From Acidimicrobiia bacterium (lineage in GTDB: Bacteria; Actinomycetota; Acidimicrobiia; IMCC26256; PALSA-610), in assembly GCA_027494135.1 (NCBI GenBank), contig JAOSJK010000001.1, forward strand, positions 99,378 to 163,377: a DNA stretch of 64,000 nucleotides, in the 5' to 3' direction. The translations under genes were made by a program, and so were the position numbers. The notes under the pieces were generated by a model. That model did no database searches. It was not told the DNA's origin and saw only the letters and a program-made list of their open reading frames with translations. Each line of letters starts with the position of its first letter. The stretch's first letter is position 1. Below, in pieces: positions 10,039-21,427 of the stretch.

Positions 10039-12609
10039 TCAGGGTGCCTCGGTGTCCGGAGCGACGAGCTCGACCGTCACGGAGAGCTCCGTGTCGGCGA
10101 CGCACTCGAGACTCAGGATCTTCCCCGCCGCGCAGACATCGCGCTCGGCCGCGGCAAGAGCGGCCAGCCTCTCCGCCGTGTCACGCACCAGCACTCGGGT
10201 CGCCGGAGTGGCGAGCGAGCGCTTCTGCGCCGACTTCTCCTTGCGTACTGCGCCGAGCACCTCTGAAGCGACCTCGTATACGAGCGGGTCGGCCTCCGGA
10301 CCGGCGAGCGCGAGCTCCGATGCCTCCGGCCAGCGCGCGCGGTGGATCGAACCTTCGCGCCACCACGACCACGCCTCTTCGGTGACGAACGGAACGTGCG
10401 GCGCGAAGAGGCGAAGCAGCACCGAGAGCGCCGTGCGCAGTGTCACCGCAGCCGAGGTGAACCCGGCATCGCCGGCCCCCGCGTAGGCCCTGCTCTTGAC
10501 CAGCTCCAGGTAGTCATCGCAGAAGTGCCAGAAGACGCGCTCCACGCGCTCCAACGCCCGCGCGTAGTCGTACGAGTCGAATGCCCGCGTCGCGTCGGTG
10601 ACGAGATCGGACATCTCGCGAAGCACGGCGCGATCCAACGGGTGCGACACCAGACCGAGGTCGTCGCCGGCGTCGCCTGCGATGCCGAGCACGAACTTCG
10701 ACGCGTTGAGGATCTTGATCGCTAGCTTGCGACCGATCTTGACCTGGGCCTCGTCGAATGCCGTGTCGGTGCCGGGTCGTCCACTGGCCGCCCAGTAGCG
10801 GACCGCGTCGGAGCCGTACCGCTCCAGAACGTCGATCGGCGTGACGACGTTGCCCTTCGACTTCGACATCTTCTTGCGATCGGGGTCGAGCACCCACCCA
10901 GAGATCGCGGCGTCGCTCCAAGGCAGCGAACCGTGCTCCTGGTGGGCGCGCACCACGGTGGAGAAGAGCCAGGTGCGGATGATGTCGTGAGCCTGCGGGC
11001 GGAGATCCATCGGGAAGACGCGATCGAAGAGGTCCGGGTCGTCCACCCACCCGCCGGCTATCTGGGGCGTCAGCGAGGACGTAGCCCACGTGTCCATAAC
11101 GTCGGGGTCCGCCGCGAAGCCACCCGGTCGATCGCGTTGTGCTTCCTCGTAGCCGGCCGGCACGTCACTCGACGGGTCGACGGGCAGGTCGTCTTCGCTC
11201 GGCGTGATCGGCGCGTCGTATCCCGGGCTGCCGTCGGCGTCGAGCGGGTACCAGAGCGGGAAGGGAACCCCGAAGTACCGCTGCCTGCTGATCAGCCAGT
11301 CGCCGTTCAGCCCCTCCACCCAGGACTCGTAGCGCGAGCGCATGTACTCCGGATGCCAGGTGAGCTCGCGGCCGCGCGAGACGAGAGCAGCGCGCAGGTC
11401 GGCGTCGCGCCCGCCGTTCCGTATGTACCACTGACGTGTCGTGACGATCTCGAGGGGACGATCGCCCTTCTCGTAGAACTTCACCGGGTGAGTGATCTGC
11501 GCCGGCTCACCGTCGAGCTCGCCGCTCGTCCTCAGCTGCTCCACCACCCGGGCCTGTGCCCGCTTGACGGTCAGGCCGGCGATCTCCTGGTACGCCTCCT
11601 GCCCCGCGGCTGTCTCCGACACCTCCTCGGGCGCCTCCGACCTCAGGCGGCCGTCGGGTTCGATGATCCCGCGCGTCGCCAGCTGCAGCTCGCGCCACCA
11701 GATGACGTCGGTGAGGTCGCCGAAGGTGCAGACCATCGCGATCCCGGAGCCCTTCTCGGGGTCCGCCAGGGCATGGGCGACCACAGGGACGCGTACGCCG
11801 TACAGAGGTGTCACGAGCTCGCCGCCGAAGAGAGACCGGTAGCGATCGTCGTCGGGGTGGGCGACCACGGCGACGCACGCGGCGAGGAGCTCCGGGCGGG
11901 TCGTCTCCACGATCACGTCGCCGGAGCCGTCTGCCCGATGGAACCGGAGCCGGTGGTAGGCGCCGCCCACCTCGCGGTCCTCGAGCTCCGCCTGGGCGAC
12001 CGCCGTGCGGAAGTCGACGTCCCAGAGGGTCGGGGCCTCCGCCTGGTAGACCTCACCGCGCGTGATCTGACGGAGGAACGCTCTCTGCGCGGCCCGCCGG
12101 GCGCGGTCACTGATCGTCGTGTAGTTGTGGGTCCAGTCGACAGATAGTCCCAGTCTGCGAAAGAGCGCCTCGAATACCTGCTCGTCCTGAGCGGTCAGCT
12201 CCTCGCAGAGCTCCACGAAGTTGGGCCGGCTAACCGCGATCTGCACCTTGCCCGGCTTCTCGGGCGCGCGTAGCGTGGCGTCGTAATGCAGGTGCGGCTC
12301 GCACCTGACCCCGTAGTAGTTCTGGACTCGACGCTCGGTAGGAAGTCCGTTGTCGTCCCACCCCATCGGGTAGAAGACCTCTCGGCCACGCATCCGCTGG
12401 AAGCGGGCGATGGTGTCGGTGTGCGTGTACGAGAGCACGTGGCCCACATGGAGTGAACCGCTAACGGTCGGCGGAGGAGTGTCGATGGAGTAGACGTGCT
12501 CGCGCGGCTGCGATCGGTCGAACCGGTAGGTGCCATCGGCATCCCACCGGGCCGACCAGCGATCCTCCAGCCCTTCGAGTCCGGGCTTCTCCGGTATGTG
12601 GGCCACCAT
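10039..12609 (-). CDS. valS: Valine--tRNA ligase
   Basis: Class I aminoacyl-tRNA synthetase charging tRNA-Val. The 856-residue frame is unbroken. The HIGH motif is SLHVGHVLSY near residue 53, and the KMSKS loop is KKMSKSKGNVVTP about two thirds along. The variant MGWDDNGLPTERRVQNYYG near residue 82 replaces the usual bacterial GxDHAGIATQ-type motif, and the long C-terminal coiled-coil arm of typical bacterial ValS is not evident. This resembles the archaeal-like ValS form used by some actinobacteria (inference from motifs). It is followed four bases later by folC. Confidence 0.96.
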   Translation of the reverse strand: MVAHIPEKPGLEGLEDRWSARWDADGTYRFDRSQPREHVYSIDTPPPTVSGSLHVGHVLSYTHTDTIARFQRMRGREVFYPMGWDDNGLPTERRVQNYYGVRCEPHLHYDATLRAPEKPGKVQIAVSRPNFVELCEELTAQDEQVFEALFRRLGLSVDWTHNYTTISDRARRAAQRAFLRQITRGEVYQAEAPTLWDVDFRTAVAQAELEDREVGGAYHRLRFHRADGSGDVIVETTRPELLAACVAVVAHPDDDRYRSLFGGELVTPLYGVRVPVVAHALADPEKGSGIAMVCTFGDLTDVIWWRELQLATRGIIEPDGRLRSEAPEEVSETAAGQEAYQEIAGLTVKRAQARVVEQLRTSGELDGEPAQITHPVKFYEKGDRPLEIVTTRQWYIRNGGRDADLRAALVSRGRELTWHPEYMRSRYESWVEGLNGDWLISRQRYFGVPFPLWYPLDADGSPGYDAPITPSEDDLPVDPSSDVPAGYEEAQRDRPGGFAADPDVMDTWATSSLTPQIAGGWVDDPDLFDRVFPMDLRPQAHDIIRTWLFSTVVRAHQEHGSLPWSDAAISGWVLDPDRKKMSKSKGNVVTPIDVLERYGSDAVRYWAASGRPGTDTAFDEAQVKIGRKLAIKILNASKFVLGIAGDAGDDLGLVSHPLDRAVLREMSDLVTDATRAFDSYDYARALERVERVFWHFCDDYLELVKSRAYAGAGDAGFTSAAVTLRTALSVLLRLFAPHVPFVTEEAWSWWREGSIHRARWPEASELALAGPEADPLVYEVASEVLGAVRKEKSAQKRSLATPATRVLVRDTAERLAALAAAERDVCAAGKILSLECVADTELSVTVELVAPDTEAP

Positions 12610-12678
12610 GGCCGGGGAGTCTAGGAGCGACCCTCCCTGCGAACAGATCGAGACACCACCGATGAGGATGGACTACTA

Positions 12679-14094
12679 GTGCGAGCGGCACGGGTTCCCA
12701 CGCAGACCCGGCGCGAAGAGCGCGCCAGAGCGCCGCGCATCTCGGTTCACGCGAGGCGCGCCGCCGCGTTGCTCGCTGCGATCTCCATGGCCGTCGGAGC
12801 GATGGCCGCTGTACCTGCCGCCGCCCAGGACGCCCGCTACCTCGGATCGGTGGCCGGCTCCCAGCTGGATCGTCCGATCGTAGGGATGGCCGCGACGCCG
12901 ACCGGGCGCGGCTACTGGCTCGTCGCCTCCGACGGCGGGATCTTCGCGTTCGGCGACGCCCGCTTCCACGGCAGCACCGGCGGAACCCTCCTCAACCGTC
13001 CCATCGTCGGGATGGCATCCACCCGCACCGGCAACGGCTACTGGCTCGTCGCCTCCGACGGCGGGATCTTCGCGTTCGGCGACGCCCGCTTCCACGGCAG
13101 CACCGGCGGAACCCCCATCAACCGTCCCATCGTCGGGATGGCATCCACCCGCACCGGCAACGGCTACTGGCTCGTCGCCTCCGACGGCGGGATCTTCGCG
13201 TTCGGCGACGCCCGCTTCCACGGCAGCACCGGCGGCATCGCGCTCAACCGTCCCATCGTCGCCATGGCATCCACCCGCACCGGCAACGGCTACTGGCTCG
13301 TCGCCTCCGACGGCGGGATCTTCGCGTTCGGCGACGCCCGCTTCCACGGCAGCACCGGCGGCATCGCGCTCGTCAGCCCCATAGTCGCAATGGCATCCAC
13401 CCGTGCCGGCAGCGGGTACTGGATGATCGCGTCGGACGGCGGGATCTTCGCCTTCGGCGACGCCCGCTTCTACGGGTCGGCAGCGGGGCAGCCTGCAACC
13501 GGGACCATCGCGTCGATGGCTGCGTCGCCTCGCGGCGGATACTGGATGGTGACGGCCGACGGCGCCGTGCTCACGGCCACCCGGGCAGCCGGGTTCAAGA
13601 CCGACCCGAACCTCGCCGCCCTCTCCCCCGAGGCATCCGTGGCCCGGGACCTCTTCTACCGCATCAACGACGAGCGCGCCGCCCGCGGCCTCCGGACTCT
13701 CACATGGGATCCGGTCCTCGCCGACCTGGCCGCCGGCTGGGCCCGGCGCATGGCCACCGAGGGCCGCATGTACCACCAGAACCTGCAGGGGCTCTTCGGC
13801 ACTCCTCTCGTGGCCGGCCGGTTCACCGCGCTGCGCGAGAACATCTACACGGGCAACGGCATCTACCGCGACTCAGGCTCCACCCATGTCGCCTTCATGA
13901 GCTCCGACCCGCACAGGGCCGACATCCTGGTGCCCGAGCTGACGTCGGTCGGAGTCGGCGCAGCGTGCGTCAACGGCACGCTCTGGGTAACGCAGGACTT
14001 CGGCGTTGTCGCCGGTTACCCGGCGCCCGCTCCCGCTCCCGTGCCTCCCCGCGACCCGATCGTCAGGCCCGACGAGAACGGGCCCTCCTGCTGA
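12679..14094 (+). CDS. Secreted CAP-domain protein with GYWLVASDGGIFAFGDARF repeats
   Basis: A 471-residue exported protein. An Arg-rich start precedes a hydrophobic stretch and an alanine-rich cleavage region (VPAAAQDA). Six repeats of about 42 residues follow (residues about 57-300), each with GYWLVASDGGIFAFGDARFH or a variant. The C-terminal CAP/SCP domain begins near residue 320 with RINDERAARGLRTLTWDPVL and carries the His of MYHQNL and Glu of ALRENIY, in the places used by the CAP cavity. A proline-rich tail ends it. The start is a GTG. The repeats probably form a beta-propeller-like surface module; CAP partners are unknown. Confidence 0.88.
   Translation: MRAARVPTQTRREERARAPRISVHARRAAALLAAISMAVGAMAAVPAAAQDARYLGSVAGSQLDRPIVGMAATPTGRGYWLVASDGGIFAFGDARFHGSTGGTLLNRPIVGMASTRTGNGYWLVASDGGIFAFGDARFHGSTGGTPINRPIVGMASTRTGNGYWLVASDGGIFAFGDARFHGSTGGIALNRPIVAMASTRTGNGYWLVASDGGIFAFGDARFHGSTGGIALVSPIVAMASTRAGSGYWMIASDGGIFAFGDARFYGSAAGQPATGTIASMAASPRGGYWMVTADGAVLTATRAAGFKTDPNLAALSPEASVARDLFYRINDERAARGLRTLTWDPVLADLAAGWARRMATEGRMYHQNLQGLFGTPLVAGRFTALRENIYTGNGIYRDSGSTHVAFMSSDPHRADILVPELTSVGVGAACVNGTLWVTQDFGVVAGYPAPAPAPVPPRDPIVRPDENGPSC
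12911..13537 (+). repeat. 126-bp tandem coding repeats
   Basis: Five 126-bp periods are seen by aligning the codons for GYW at 12911, 13037, 13163, 13289 and 13415; a sixth GYW codon set follows after 123 bp at 13538. The first four copies are nearly identical at the DNA level, including third codon positions. This implies recent duplication or gene conversion. The last two copies have diverged. Such repeats are prone to copy-number change and to assembly collapse. Confidence 0.9.
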
Positions 14095-14895
14095 CGGCAG
14101 ACGGCATCCCAGCCCGCACGGCCGGGCTCGGCCTCACGGACGTGTCCCTCCTCATGGGCGGCACGGCTGTCCTCGACTCGGTCACGTGGCGGGTCGAGGC
14201 CCACCAGCGCTGGGTCGTGCTGGGACCCAACGGAGCAGGCAAGACGACACTGCTCCGAGTCGCGGCGCTGAGGCTGCACCCGTCGAGCGGCTCCGTCGAG
14301 GTGGTCGGCGAGACCCTGGGGCGCTGCGACGTCCGCGAGGTGCGCTCACGCATCGGCTTCGCCGGAGCGGCCCTCGCAGCGGCCCTCGAGCCGCGCATGA
14401 CGGCGGTCGAGGTCGTGATGACGGGGATCCACGCAGCGCTGGCCCCCTGGTGGCACACATACACAGACGACGACCGCGTCCGCGCACTCGGTCTCCTTGC
14501 GCGATTCGGCTGCGCGCCACTGGCGGATCACGGCCGCGACCCTCTCCTCGGGCGAGCGACAGCGCGTGCTGCTCGCCCGCACTCTCGTCAGGGATCCGGA
14601 GCTCGTCCTGCTCGACGAACCGACGGCCGGCCTCGACGTAGGTGGCCGCGAGCAGCTCGTCGCCGACCTCACGCGCGTCGCCACCGACGACCTCGCGCCG
14701 CCGGTGGTGCTCGTCACGCACCACCTCGAGGAGATCCCACCTGGCTTCACCCACGCTCTCGCGCTGCGCGGCGGTCGGATCGTCGCCTCCGGAGCCATCG
14801 GCGAGGTCGTCACCGACGAAGTGCTGTCGGAGACGTTCGGGCTACGGCTCAGAGCGGCACACTCCGACGGACGCTGGTCGGCGCGCCCGGGCTGA
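14088..14895 (+). CDS. ABC transporter ATP-binding protein (one frameshift, start uncertain)
   Basis: An ABC ATPase of about 268 residues after correction. Walker A is GPNGAGKTTLLR, the signature is LSSGERQRVLLAR, Walker B is ELVLLDEPTAGLD, and the H-loop is VLVTHHLEE. The first half is in one frame up to about 14525 and the signature onward in another, consistent with one extra base there. No ATG or strong start lies before the first beta strand; CTG codons at 14088 and 14091 or a GTG at 14142 are the candidates. It directly follows the CAP gene and converges on clpX. No permease is adjacent, so the substrate is unknown. Confidence 0.8.
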
Positions 14896-14912
14896 TCGCG
14901 GTCAGCGGGCTC

Positions 14913-16166
<1,254 letters not shown>

Positions 16167-16190
16167 GGCGCCTCTCCCCTCGTAGTACGG

Positions 16191-16823
16191 CTAGTTGGTT
16201 CCCTCGGCGGGTGGAACGGCAGCGAGCTCGCGGTTGCTGATCACCTCGTCGACGATGCCGTAGTCCTTGGCCTCGTAGCCGCTCATGATGAAGTCGCGGT
16301 CGGTGTCGTTGGCGACCTTCTCGATCGTCTGACCGGTGTTGTGTGCGAGCAGCTCGTCGAGGAGCTGCCGCATGCGGATGATCTCCTTCGCCTGGATCTC
16401 GATGTCGACCGCCTGACCGGCCGCGCCACCGTGAGGCTGATGGATGAGCACCCGGGCGTGCGGGAGGATGTAGCGCTTGCCGGGAGTGCCCGCCGAGAGG
16501 AGGACCGCCGCCGCGGAGGCGGCCTGGCCGACGCAGATCGTCTGCACGTCGCACTTGATGTACTGCATGGTGTCGTAGATCGCGAAGAGCCCCGTGATCT
16601 CGCCGCCAGGCGAGTTGATGTACATCATCACGTCCTTGTCGGGATCCTCTGACTCCAGGTGGAGGAGCTGGGCGATCATGAGGTTCGCGACGGTGTCGTC
16701 GATCGGCATGCCGAGGAAGATGATCCGGTCCTTCAGGAGCCGGGAGAAGATGTCGCGGGTCTCGCGACCTCTAGGCGTCTCCTCGGTCACGTAGGGCATG
16801 TAGAGGTTCTGTGTCTGGCTCAC
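16191..16823 (-). CDS. clpP: ATP-dependent Clp protease proteolytic subunit
   Basis: Serine peptidase subunit of ClpXP/ClpCP. The catalytic serine is in [14 protein letters not shown], the histidine in [11 protein letters not shown] and the aspartate in TDRDFIMS. Length is 210 residues with a short propeptide-like N-terminus. Its ATG overlaps the tig stop (ATGA), so translation is coupled. Actinobacteria often encode two ClpP paralogues; only one is present in this window. Confidence 0.97.
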   Translation of the reverse strand: MSQTQNLYMPYVTEETPRGRETRDIFSRLLKDRIIFLGMPIDDTVANLMIAQLLHLESEDPDKDVMMYINSPGGEITGLFAIYDTMQYIKCDVQTICVGQAASAAAVLLSAGTPGKRYILPHARVLIHQPHGGAAGQAVDIEIQAKEIIRMRQLLDELLAHNTGQTIEKVANDTDRDFIMSGYEAKDYGIVDEVISNRELAAVPPAEGTN

Positions 16824-18225
16824 GCCTCGGGCCTTTCCTCGCTGTCGGAGCTTTCGGAGCTGCTGTCGGAGCTGTCGCCTTCGGAGCTGCTGTCGTCGGT
16901 GCCGGGCATCTCGGGAAGCGTGAGATCGATTGGCTCGCCTGACTCGTCGACGACCTCGGCCCCGCTGATCAGGAGCTCCAGGGCCTTTCCTCGGGCGATA
17001 TCAGAGCGTACCGCCTCCAGGACCCCCGCTTCTCCAAGTCGCGCCGGACGCGATCGGGCTTCTCCTGCATGCGCTCTGCCAGCTTGAAGACCTCCGCGTC
17101 GAGGTCGGCATCGGTGGCCTCGATCTCCTCCTGGGCCACGACCGCCCTCAGGGCGAGGTCTGCCAGGACCGCCCGGCCGGCCCCGCTCTGGACCTCGTTG
17201 ATCAGGTCCTGCTCCTGCCGGCCGCTCGCGGCGAGGTACTGGTCGATCGTCATCTCCTGATCGGCGAGCCGGTGCAGGAGGTCGTGGAGACGCCGCTCGG
17301 TCTCCTGACGGACGAGGGCCTCGGGGGCCTCGATCGGGACGAGGTCGGCCACAGCCTCGAGGACGCGCTCCCGCAGCGCCATCTGGGCCTGGACTCGGGA
17401 TACCACGTCGAGGCGGCGTGTCACGTCGGCACGCATCTCCTCGACCGTCTCGAGCTCGCTCGACTCCGCGACCCACTCGTCGGTGAGGTCGGGTAACCGG
17501 CGCTGCTTCGCATCCTTGACGAGCACCCGGAAGGTGACTGCCTGCCCGGCGCGCTCGGCGAATCGCTCCGGAAGCTCCTCCGCGAACTCGAGGATCGCAC
17601 CCGGGCGGGTGCCGCGGATCTGAGCGTCGAGGCCGGGGACGACGATCCCCGAACCGACGCGGTAGAGGAACTCGGTTGCCACGAGCCCCTCCACCTCCTC
17701 TCCGTCTATCGATCCATGGATGTCGATCGTCGCGAAGTCGCCGTCGGTGAGGGGGGCCTCGGAATCGACCAGCTCCGAGAAGCGCTCGCGGAGCGAGTCG
17801 ATCTGGGAGTCGACCGCCTCGTCGTCGACGGGGGCCCATGGCAGCTCGACGCGCAGCGAGTCGTAGCCGACCAGCCTCACCACAGGGCGGACCTCGACGA
17901 CGGCATCGAACTCGACGTCGCCCGACTCCTGCCCGGCGGTTATCTCGATCTCCGGCGGTGCGATCACGTCTACGTCGTTCTCCGTGACCGCCGCCCCGTA
18001 GTAGTCGGGAAGGGCATCCTGGAGGGCCTGCACGCGAGCGGCCTCAGCACCGAATCGCGCCTCGAGCAGGCGGCGTGGCGCCTTGCCCGGACGGAAGCCC
18101 GGGATCTTCACCTCTCCCGCGAGCTTGCGGAAGGCGGCGTCGATGGCCTTCTCGAACTCCGCCGCGGGGACGGCCACGTGCAGGCGGACCTTGTTGCCAT
18201 CGAGGGCTTCTACGGTTGTCTCCAT
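16820..18225 (-). CDS. tig: Trigger factor (one frameshift)
   Basis: Ribosome-associated chaperone and peptidyl-prolyl isomerase. The N-terminal ribosome-binding loop is seen as [12 protein letters not shown] near residue 44. The PPIase domain follows ([19 protein letters not shown]), then the helical C-terminal chaperone domain. Near residue 400 the frame breaks in a C run at 17023-17027 (G run on the coding strand). One missing base rejoins it to [19 protein letters not shown] and a Ser/Asp/Glu-rich tail. Corrected length is about 468 residues. The tail's acidic low-complexity stretch is typical of actinobacterial Tig. It overlaps clpP by four bases. Confidence 0.94.
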
Positions 18226-18313
18226 AAGGGAGTCGGAGTGTACCCGGGCCTCCCGACGCTACGGTCACCCTGGCGGGGCCCGCCGCACCGGCCTGTGATT
18301 AGGCTCACCCCTG

Positions 18314-18775
18314 ATGTCCGATCCGACACGCAGCGCCACCAACGACGTCGGCGCGACCCACGTCGCACTGCCGGTCAACGACCTCGACCGCAGCATCGAC
18401 TTCTACGAGCGGTTCGCGTCGATGCGCGTCGTCCACCGCCGCGCCGACCCTCCGAGCAATCGCGGCGTCGCTTGGTTGAGTGATCTGACGCGCCCGTTCG
18501 TCCTGGTCTTCATCACAGCGCCGGAGGCGGACGGCGCTCTCACCGGATGGGCGCATCTCGGCGTCGGCGTGGAGAGCCGCGACGAGGTCGACCGCCTCGT
18601 CGCGCTGGCGCGCTCCGAGCAGCGTGCAGTGCAGGGCCCGACCGACTCCGGCTACCCCGTCGGCTACTGGGCATTCATCGAGGACCCCGACGGCAACAAC
18701 CTCGAGATCTCGTTCGGCCAGGAGGTCGGCCTCACGGTCGAGGAGCACGCCTCCGGCGGTAACCTCGCCCCATGA
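18314..18775 (+). CDS. VOC-family (glyoxalase-like) protein
   Basis: A 153-residue vicinal-oxygen-chelate domain made of two beta-alpha-beta-beta-beta units. The start THVALPVNDLDRSIDFYER and the end FIEDPDGNNLEISFGQ are family hallmarks, carrying a likely metal His and Glu. Candidate functions include glyoxalase, dioxygenase or lactoylglutathione-lyase-like roles; none is specific. Its stop overlaps the ATG of the downstream class III aminotransferase (ATGA), suggesting a shared operon. Confidence 0.85.
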   Translation: MSDPTRSATNDVGATHVALPVNDLDRSIDFYERFASMRVVHRRADPPSNRGVAWLSDLTRPFVLVFITAPEADGALTGWAHLGVGVESRDEVDRLVALARSEQRAVQGPTDSGYPVGYWAFIEDPDGNNLEISFGQEVGLTVEEHASGGNLAP

Positions 18776-19993
18776 CCACGCCTCGCCAGCCATACCCCTC
18801 GCGCGAGACCACGATGGCCGACTTCGCGGCCCATGTGTCGCGCGGCAAGGTGGAGGCGATGCAGGCCTTCGGCCTCGACGTCGTTATGGGCGAGCGAGAG
18901 GGGGATCCGCTTCCACGACGCGTACGACCCGGAGCGCTCGTGGATCAACTGTCACTGCAATGGCGGCGTCTTCAACCTCGGACACCGTCACCCTGCGGTC
19001 GTCGCCGCCGTGCGCGACGCGATCGAGACCATCGACGTCGGCAATCACCACCTGGTGTCGGGCTGGCGTGCCCGCCTCTCCACCCGCCTCGCCGCGACGA
19101 CCGCCGATCACCTGCCGAGCGTTGTTCTCGGCGTGAGCGGGGGCGAGGCGATCGACGTAGCCATCAAGTCGGCGTGGGCCGCCACCGGCCGTCGGAAGAT
19201 CGTCTCGGTCGTCGGCGGCTACCACGGGCACACCGGCCTCGCGCTCGCGACCGGCGACGCGCAGTACCGCGACCCGTTCGGGCCCAACCTGCCGGGCTTC
19301 GCGCAGGTCCCGTTCGACGACCTCGCTGCAATGGACGCCGCGGTAGACGACTCCACCGCCGCGGTGATCCTGGAGCCGATCCCCGCGACTCTCGGCATGC
19401 CGATCGCGTCCGACGGCTATCTCGCCGGGGTGCAACGCCTCTGCCACGACCGCGGCGCGCTCTTCATCGCAGACGAGGTGCAGACGGGCCTCGGTCGCAC
19501 CGGGCGCGTGTGGTGCTATCAGCACGACGGCCTCGCGCCCGACATCGTCGTGACCGGCAAGGGCCTCTCCGGGAGCGTGTACCCGATCACCGCGACGCTG
19601 ATGACAGAAGAGGTGCACCGCGTCTACGACGACAACCCGTTCGTGCACATCTCCACCTTCGGCGGCGCCGAGCCCGGCTGCGCCGCGGCTCTCGCGGTGC
19701 TCGACGTCATCGAGGCCTCGGGCTTCCTGGAGCGCGTCGAGTCGCTGAGCGACCGCCTGGCCGCCGCGTTCGCCGACCTCCCGTTCACGCTGCGGCGCCG
19801 CGGCCTGATGATGGGCCTCAAGTTCCCCAGGGATGGCGACGGCCTCTCGGCCGCGAAGGCGACCTACGACGCGGGGGTCTTCACCGTCTTCGCCAACAAC
19901 GACACGTCGGTGCTGCAGTTCCTCCCTCCGCTGACCATCACTGACGACGAGTGCGACGACCTCATCGAGCGGATCCGCAAGGCCTTCGGCTGA
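18772..19993 (+). CDS. Class III pyridoxal-phosphate aminotransferase (one frameshift)
   Basis: Fold-type I aminotransferase of about 406 residues, similar to 4-aminobutyrate or ornithine-type enzymes. The N-terminus is read from 18772, and an extra G in the run at 18900-18904 moves the rest to another frame starting GIRFHDAYDPERSW. Motifs are GGYHGHTG (PLP phosphate region), FIADEVQTGLGRTG (Asp to the pyridine N) and VVTGKGLSG (Schiff-base Lys). The amino donor is unknown. It overlaps the VOC gene by four bases. Confidence 0.9.
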
Positions 19994-20122
19994 GTCGGCA
20001 ACAGGTCGGGCCCTGATCCGCCCATCCCGAAAGGGAGCGGAGCGACTCGATCTCGCGGGACCCTCGGCCCTACTCTCATCACGCCCCGCAGGGCAGCCTC
20101 GGAGCACCGACAAGGAGGACCA

Positions 20123-20512
20123 GTGGACGCCCACTCTGTGAAGGTGCACTCACTCGTGCACCGGCCGGCGGTCTACGCACCGTCCGACATGACCCTGAGG
20201 CAGCTAGCCCTGCTCCTGACCGAGAACGAGATCGGCGCCGCCCTCGTGCGCGGCCCGAGCCACGCCGAGGGACTCGTCTCGGAGCGCGACATCGTGGTGG
20301 CGATCGCCGACGGCTCCGACCCCGACCAGACCCGGGTCTCCGACGTGATGGCCGAGGAGCTGGTGACGATCGCGCCGAAGGACGACCTCCTCGCAGCGAC
20401 ACTCGCGATGCTCGACGCCGAGGTGCGGCATCTGCCCGTCGTCGAGGACGGCGTGCACTTCGGGATGATCTCGGCGCGCGACGCGCTCGCCGCTCTCGTC
20501 GAGAACGAATAG
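20123..20512 (+). CDS. CBS-domain pair protein
   Basis: A 129-residue stand-alone Bateman module with two CBS motifs. The first runs from about residue 12 (RPAVYAPSDMTLRQLALLL), the second from about residue 70 (MAEELVTIAPKDDLLAATLAML) and ends VVEDGVHFGMISARDAL. Such proteins bind adenine nucleotides and act as energy sensors for unknown partners. A GTG start at 20123 is preceded by a strong Shine-Dalgarno AAGGAGG. It lies between the aminotransferase and the TIM-barrel gene on the same strand. Confidence 0.9.
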   Translation: MDAHSVKVHSLVHRPAVYAPSDMTLRQLALLLTENEIGAALVRGPSHAEGLVSERDIVVAIADGSDPDQTRVSDVMAEELVTIAPKDDLLAATLAMLDAEVRHLPVVEDGVHFGMISARDALAALVENE

Positions 20513-20552
20513 GACCGGGCTCGGCGCTGCCCCGTCATCCGGAGACCTCGCT

Positions 20553-21407
20553 GTGAAGATCGCGGCTTTCACCGCCGGTCTCCCCGAGTACACGCCAGAG
20601 GATGCAGTAGAGGCGCTCTCCTCACTCGGCTTCGACGGAGTCGAGTGGCGGGTCGTCGACCAGGGCCCTTGGGACGGCGAGCCGTCCTTCTGGTTCGGCA
20701 ACAGGTGCACCCTGCCGCTCTCGACGCTCGTCGACGACGCGCCGCGCGTGCGCGCGCTGGTCGAGGGGCACGGGCTCGCGATGCCGAACCTAGGCACGTA
20801 TGTCGCGTGCTCCGACCCTGAGGCCGTCGAGCATGCGATGCGCGCCGCGGTCGCTCTCGGCGCGCCCAGCATCCGGGTGACGCTCCCCGGGTACGACGGA
20901 TCTGCCCCCTACCTCCCCGAGCGCGACGCCGCCCGCCGCCAGTGGGACACGGTCGCGATGCTCGCCGCCAACCATGGGGTGCGCGCACTTCTGGAGCTGC
21001 ACATGGACACGATCATCCCGTCGGCGAGCGCGGCCGCGTCGTTCCTCCACGGCCTCGACCCCGCCCACGTCGGGGTGATCCACGACGCCGGGAACATGGT
21101 CTTCGAGGGGCACGAGCGGTACCGGATGTCGCTCGAGGTGCTCGGCCCGTACCTGGCGCACGTGCACATCAAGAACGCGACGTGGTCGCCATTGGGCGCC
21201 CGCCCCGACGGCAGCACGCAGTGGGCGCCCGCATTCGCCCCACTGACCGCGGGCATCGTCGACGTGCCCTCCCTGCTGCGCTCCCTACGCGACGTCGGTT
21301 ACGACGGGTGGATCTCCCTCGAGGACTTCTCCACCGCACAGCCCGTCTACGAGCGCACCCGCGACGACATCGCCTACCTGCGCAAGGCCCTCGCCGCCGG
21401 CACCTGA
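20553..21407 (+). CDS. Sugar phosphate isomerase/epimerase-like TIM-barrel protein
   Basis: A 284-residue protein of the xylose-isomerase-like TIM-barrel superfamily (IolE / hydroxypyruvate isomerase relatives). Metal-site candidates are the Glu of LLELHMDTI, the Asp/His of GVIHDAGNM, the His pair of LAHVHIKNA and the Glu of GWISLEDFS, each at the end of a beta strand as expected. The GTG start at 20553 is preceded by few upstream options. The sugar substrate is not readable from sequence. It closes the co-directional group begun by the VOC gene. Confidence 0.87.
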   Translation: MKIAAFTAGLPEYTPEDAVEALSSLGFDGVEWRVVDQGPWDGEPSFWFGNRCTLPLSTLVDDAPRVRALVEGHGLAMPNLGTYVACSDPEAVEHAMRAAVALGAPSIRVTLPGYDGSAPYLPERDAARRQWDTVAMLAANHGVRALLELHMDTIIPSASAAASFLHGLDPAHVGVIHDAGNMVFEGHERYRMSLEVLGPYLAHVHIKNATWSPLGARPDGSTQWAPAFAPLTAGIVDVPSLLRSLRDVGYDGWISLEDFSTAQPVYERTRDDIAYLRKALAAGT

Positions 21408-21427
21408 GCCCGCGGTTCCCTCCGCGC

